This document shows positions 61,216-64,000 of a stretch of DNA of 64,000 bases, piece after piece. Below the pieces are notes generated by a model. That model had not been told where the DNA came from, made no database searches, and saw only the letters and a list, made by a program, of their open reading frames with translations. Origin of the DNA: Deltaproteobacteria bacterium. GTDB taxonomy: Bacteria; Desulfobacterota; Binatia; UBA9968. The DNA lies in NCBI GenBank assembly GCA_016193465.1, contig JACPSE010000155.1, forward strand, positions 19,040 through 83,039, written 5' to 3'. Made by a program: the position numbers and the translations under genes. Positions within the stretch are counted from its first letter, which is position 1. Every line of letters begins with the position of its first letter.

Positions 61216-62604
61216 TCAATGTTTTTGCCCGTTAATAGACCAGATTCTAGCAACTATTCCGGCAATTATCTCCCAGACAAAACGGCCTAGAAAGAAGGGG
61301 TGAAGACTGCGCAGCAAGATGTCACGATATGGGGCGCTCCCGGTAAAAACATCCCACAGCACCATGCTCATGCGGCGGGGACCACGCTCCGTCCGCTGTT
61401 CTCTAGAAACCATTCGCAAAACGCCTCCACGGTCCTTTCGTCTCTTCTGAATCTGCCGGGTGATGGCGAAAATTATCTTTCCCAATGCGTTGTCGGCGCG
61501 GATAGCCCGGCACGCCGGCCAGTAGTGCCGGCGGAAATCCTCAGCGGATATGCCCTCAAAGATGGCCGTTGTGGCGGCGGCCTTGGCCGTGCGGTAGGCG
61601 GCTCCAATCCCGTCCTTATACAATCTGGTCACACCACAATCGCCAATGAACACCACCCTGTCGGCAAAAGGCCGGACCGCGCCCTGGACATTTATCCACG
61701 GGGAACAATGGCAGTGGTCTTCGGGCACACGATATTCAGGAGGCAAGCACTGCTTTACCTCAGGGGCGTCCAGAAAGCGCTGCACCAAAGGCCTATCGAT
61801 TTCGTGGCCAAGGAGACAGAGAGTCGCATAATCACCCTTGGGGATCAGGGCAGCAAATTCCAGTTGAGGCAGGTCGAGCAGAAATACATGCATAGAGCTG
61901 CCCAGGTATCTATTCACGGTCTCCTGGCCCATGTAGAAGTCAGCGATATAGGTTTTAGTAGTCTTGGGCGGAGCATAACCCAAATCGAGCTTCTCGAAAA
62001 GCTTCAGAGCCGAGGTATTAACCCCCGTCGCTATTCCCAACAGGTCATAGGCTTGGGGCGGACCGCCCTGGATTTTTGCCTGAGGCAGACCATCCTTCCA
62101 ACTGATATCCGTCACTCGTCCTCGCACCAGGTGAGCCCCATTGCCCATTGCCAGCTCAAGCAGGTAGCCATCAAAGCTGCGCCACTTCGTATCCTTTACC
62201 CCTCGGGGACCGGCGCCCCGATGCACTGCTGCTATCCGCTTCTCGCGCAGCGGGGTGTCGATACGGACACTGCCCAAATCCATATGTAAGACATAAGAGT
62301 CGATGCCCCTTTCTACTACCGTGGGGGGAAGGTTGATCCCTTCGACGGCCAGGGCTTGTACCAGCGACTCTGAGACGATCCCGCCGCACATATTGCAGCC
62401 GGTGGGACCAGGGAGAGAGAAGTCCCGCGGCTCATAAATGTCTAACCGCAAGTCGATCCCCAGCCTCCGGGCCATATCCAGCAGGAAATAGCTGAAAAAA
62501 GAGCCTGCCGGGCCACCCCCGATCACCGCCACACGAGAACCGCTCTCTAATTCAAGCTTGGATGCGGTTTCATCCCGCCACGGACCGATCTTTTCCTCAA
62601 GCAT
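61216..62604 (-). CDS. FAD-dependent oxidoreductase, geranylgeranyl reductase-like
   Basis: A 462-residue flavoprotein with the dinucleotide fold RVAVIGGGPAGSFFSYFLL, a cysteine-rich PGPTGCNMCGGIVSESL segment and VVFIGDCGVTRLYKDGIGAAY for FAD. It resembles the geranylgeranyl reductase family that saturates prenyl chains or other isoprenoids. The C-terminal helices are hydrophobic (FFLGRFVWEIIAGIVARI), so the protein may be membrane-associated. ATG 62604 has GGAGG before it; the longer frame up to 62745 begins at the promoter and is not used. It is the first gene of the operon with the cyclic-nucleotide-binding protein. Confidence 0.85.
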   Translation of the reverse strand: MLEEKIGPWRDETASKLELESGSRVAVIGGGPAGSFFSYFLLDMARRLGIDLRLDIYEPRDFSLPGPTGCNMCGGIVSESLVQALAVEGINLPPTVVERGIDSYVLHMDLGSVRIDTPLREKRIAAVHRGAGPRGVKDTKWRSFDGYLLELAMGNGAHLVRGRVTDISWKDGLPQAKIQGGPPQAYDLLGIATGVNTSALKLFEKLDLGYAPPKTTKTYIADFYMGQETVNRYLGSSMHVFLLDLPQLEFAALIPKGDYATLCLLGHEIDRPLVQRFLDAPEVKQCLPPEYRVPEDHCHCSPWINVQGAVRPFADRVVFIGDCGVTRLYKDGIGAAYRTAKAAATTAIFEGISAEDFRRHYWPACRAIRADNALGKIIFAITRQIQKRRKDRGGVLRMVSREQRTERGPRRMSMVLWDVFTGSAPYRDILLRSLHPFFLGRFVWEIIAGIVARIWSINGQKH

Positions 62605-62757
62605 CCATTTTCCTCCACCCCCATGCCGGGGATTTACTTGTGGGGTCCGGGCACCGAGAACTTGGGAATTACCCTTACAACCACGTGCCGACCCACTATC
62701 TCTGGCCTCCCGGCGACCTAAAGGGCGGGCTGGGCTGGACACCATTTTTGGCAGGAG

Positions 62758-62785
62758 ATTATCTGATAAGAGCGTGTTGTGTCAA
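62758..62785 (-). promoter_or_regulatory. Promoter of the flavoprotein operon
   Basis: On the minus strand a perfect TTGACA (62785-62780), 16 bases, then GATAAT (62763-62758), five of six bases to consensus. The leader to ATG 62604 would be about 147 bases and has no gene. Confidence 0.6.
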
Positions 62786-62805
62786 CTTGGTGTAGGCGAG
62801 AGAAT

Positions 62806-62882
62806 CGGGCTCCTGTCTGCCAGGGCACAGGCAGGCCCGTCCTCAGTCCGATCTGCCTGCGCGTGCCCGCACGCAGACAGGC
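62806..62882. repeat. Two adjacent GC-rich hairpins
   Basis: CGGGCTCCTGTCTGCC (62806-62821) pairs imperfectly with GGCACAGGCAGGCCCG (62824-62839); CTGCCTGCGCGTG (62853-62865) pairs with the GCACGCAGACAGG that follows. Both use the word CTGCCTG/CAGGCAG. They lie in the gap before the MITE-like element. Confidence 0.5.
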
Positions 62883-62958
62883 CTATGCTCGGGCAGATCC
62901 TTTAACCCCATAGAGGGGCAACTTCCATATTCCCTTCTGCCCACCCTATCTCCTGACT

Positions 62959-63138
62959 GTCTAGTGTGCTGTCTCAGAAATCCGTTTAATAACTGGTGTC
63001 ATTCTGGGCCGGAGGCGAAGAATCTCTAAAGCTGTGAGATCCTTCACTTTGTTCAGGATGACAAGCTTTTGAAATCTGAAAATATTCATGAAACGGTCCA
63101 AGATTTATTAACTGAACTTTAGTTCCAGGACACTAGAC
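62959..63138. mobile_element. MITE-like palindromic element, 180 bp
   Basis: The ends GTCTAGTGT (62959) and ACACTAGAC (63130-63138) are exact inverted repeats, and the similarity extends over about 34 bases at each end (24 of 34 by eye, ending TTAATAA/TTATTAA). Inside, TGTCATTCTGGGCCG (62997) and CAGGATGACA (to 63063) form a second palindrome of the well-known TCATTCTG...AAGAATCTC type. No reading frame is present, so it is a non-autonomous element. Together with the hairpins before it, this fills most of the 62605-63224 gap. Confidence 0.7.
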
Positions 63139-63200
63139 GAAGGTCACAGTCATTGGCTTCAGTAAGATTACGCAGACGAAACTCCTTCGAGTTTTAAGAG

Positions 63201-63233
63201 AATTGAGGGTCAGAGAATTGAGGGTCAAATCTT
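63201..63233 (+). repeat. Direct repeat GAATTGAGGGTCA at the RAYT 3' end
   Basis: GAATTGAGGGTCA appears twice in tandem (63200-63212 and 63215-63227). The second continues as TTGAGGGTCAAATCTT (63218-63233), identical to one end of the small element at 48023. The unit overlaps the transposase stop codon. Confidence 0.6.
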
Positions 63234-64000
63234 GGTCTTTGATATTAGGAGCGACTCCACCTCTCTATTCCACCGCGTGACCCTAGAGTCTCCCTCCATC
63301 TTCTCCCTGATCCTGCCCCTCTCATGGCTCACTTGCGTGTAGTCGATTCCCCCGAGCTCTCTCCCTATCTCCCTCTGCTTAAGCCCGCAAAAGCGGTACA
63401 TCATCTCCATTACCAAGCCCCGCTGATCCCGATACCCGCTGCGCTTCTTGGTTATCTCCTGAGGCTTTAACTGGAAATACCCCGCCACCTTCCTTAGCAC
63501 CTCCTCGGGCCCGATCTTCTCCAACACGTTCAACGAGGGCCGCTCTTTGTCCTTCATTGTGTCTTCTCTCCTCAACCACTCCCCCTTCACCCTCTCCCAG
63601 AACCCTTCCTCGCCTAAGATCACTTGCCCTTTTAGATCCTCCCATGGGGTGGCATAGCCCCGGCGCAGTCCTCCCTCTACAAATTGGCCGTATCTCCTGC
63701 GTGATCCCCCAACATAAGAAAGCACTTGATCGTATACCACCCAGACCCTCCTCTTCCCATACCCCAGATACCCATCCAAACTGCTCCACCGATAGCGCTC
63801 TAAGTACTTAAGCTGCCCCTTAAGGTCTTTCTGCCTCATGGCACCCACTCTGACCGGGTTTAGATGCACGTAGCGGCTTAACTCCAGTAAGTAGCTGTCT
63901 GCCTCCACCACGATGGCTTTGAATCTGCCCTGATACAAATGCCCCACCCGGCGATGGCGCCGATTGTAAAAGGCGCTGTAGGAGACGTTGAAATGTCTCA
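63225..64000 (-). CDS. REP-associated tyrosine transposase (RAYT), 5' end outside window
   Basis: The frame enters from beyond the window end (RHFNVSYSAFYNRRHRRVGH, then LYQGRFKAIVVEADSYLLEL and SRYVHLNPVRVG) and ends at 63225, giving about 257 visible residues. This is the Y1 transposase (IS200-like, TnpA_REP) fold of RAYTs, with the tyrosine in the helix before HLNP as candidate nucleophile; the HUH histidines lie outside. The C-terminal domain (FQLKPQEITKKRSGYRDQRG, then DYTQVSHERGRI) resembles the DnaA C-terminal helix-turn-helix. RAYTs act on short palindromic REP sequences, and a candidate motif overlaps its stop. Confidence 0.87.
   Translation of the reverse strand, partial: RHFNVSYSAFYNRRHRRVGHLYQGRFKAIVVEADSYLLELSRYVHLNPVRVGAMRQKDLKGQLKYLERYRWSSLDGYLGYGKRRVWVVYDQVLSYVGGSRRRYGQFVEGGLRRGYATPWEDLKGQVILGEEGFWERVKGEWLRREDTMKDKERPSLNVLEKIGPEEVLRKVAGYFQLKPQEITKKRSGYRDQRGLVMEMMYRFCGLKQREIGRELGGIDYTQVSHERGRIREKMEGDSRVTRWNREVESLLISKTKI

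Noticed and set aside
61300-62289. 329-codon plus-strand frame over the flavoprotein gene
   Set aside because: The minus strand has the FAD motifs and a ribosome site. This frame has neither.
1-64000. tRNA or rRNA genes
   Set aside because: Reading the intergenic gaps I found no cloverleaf with a GGTTCGAAT-type T arm and no rRNA-like sequence. A covariance-model scan was not possible.

Overview
The window looks like chromosomal DNA of an uncultivated, fairly G+C-rich Gram-negative bacterium. Two things point to a deltaproteobacterial-type lineage in the broad sense, possibly Binatia/Binatota-like: the housekeeping order coaBC, DUF4416, udg, nfeD, slipin, queA, tgt, yajC, secD, secF, recJ, and the accessory load of UbiD decarboxylases, orphan solute-binding proteins and a tripartite tricarboxylate transporter (TTT). 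The outer-membrane lipid protein MlaA and periplasmic c-type cytochromes fit a diderm. The phylum call is inference only.

Regions. (1) 1-4.2 kb: the end of a flavocytochrome c sulfide dehydrogenase flavoprotein, its dihaem cytochrome, a molybdopterin hydroxylase large subunit, and the broken tail of an FAD dehydrogenase. (2) 4.2-15.5 kb: two UbiD decarboxylases around an NHL protein, a solute-binding protein and an operon. The operon starts with a UGSC-family selenoprotein that reads through an in-frame TGA, followed by TctC, a NifU-like protein, TctA, TctB and UbiD. (3) 15.5-28.5 kb: catabolic genes (Ldh_2 dehydrogenase, enolase-superfamily enzyme, short-chain dehydrogenase, tandem cyclase, ACMSD-type amidohydrolase) mixed with three full solute-binding proteins, one fused permease and several gene remnants. 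No ABC ATPase is present. (4) 28.6-43.2 kb: a deoxyhypusine-synthase-like gene, mlaA and the conserved housekeeping run through recJ. (5) 43.2-56 kb: a glycosyltransferase, an APC permease with a stress-protein-like tail, a PAS/HisKA/receiver protein, a TPR protein, a decayed restriction enzyme interrupted by a small element, a ThDP enzyme with an SDR, an MFS transporter, an ATP-grasp plus zinc-peptidase pair, and an MgtC/DUF4010 protein. (6) 56.1-62.6 kb: a polyphosphate-flavoured island of PPK2, a metallophosphatase, two tandem thymidylate-kinase-like proteins, CHAD, SixA, a cyclic-nucleotide-binding protein and a flavin reductase. (7) 62.6-64 kb: a MITE-like palindrome and a truncated REP-associated (RAYT) transposase.

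The first 28 kb reads as an organic-acid and aromatic scavenging zone, with periplasmic binding proteins, a TTT system, decarboxylases, ring- or amide-opening hydrolases and dehydrogenases. It is littered with tails of deleted genes, so it has been turning over recently. The strongest unusual signal is the UGSC selenoprotein: the reading frame continues through TGA at 8988-8990, a stem-loop with GU in its loop follows, and a fragment of a second copy lies 2.7 kb upstream. Other notable signals are the PPK2/TMPK pair/CHAD/SixA island, a 98-bp palindromic element present twice in inverted orientation, word-repeat palindromes between housekeeping genes (one sitting in frame inside recJ), and a short motif shared by the RAYT 3' end and the element in the restriction-gene remnant.

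I saw no rRNA, tRNA or CRISPR array.
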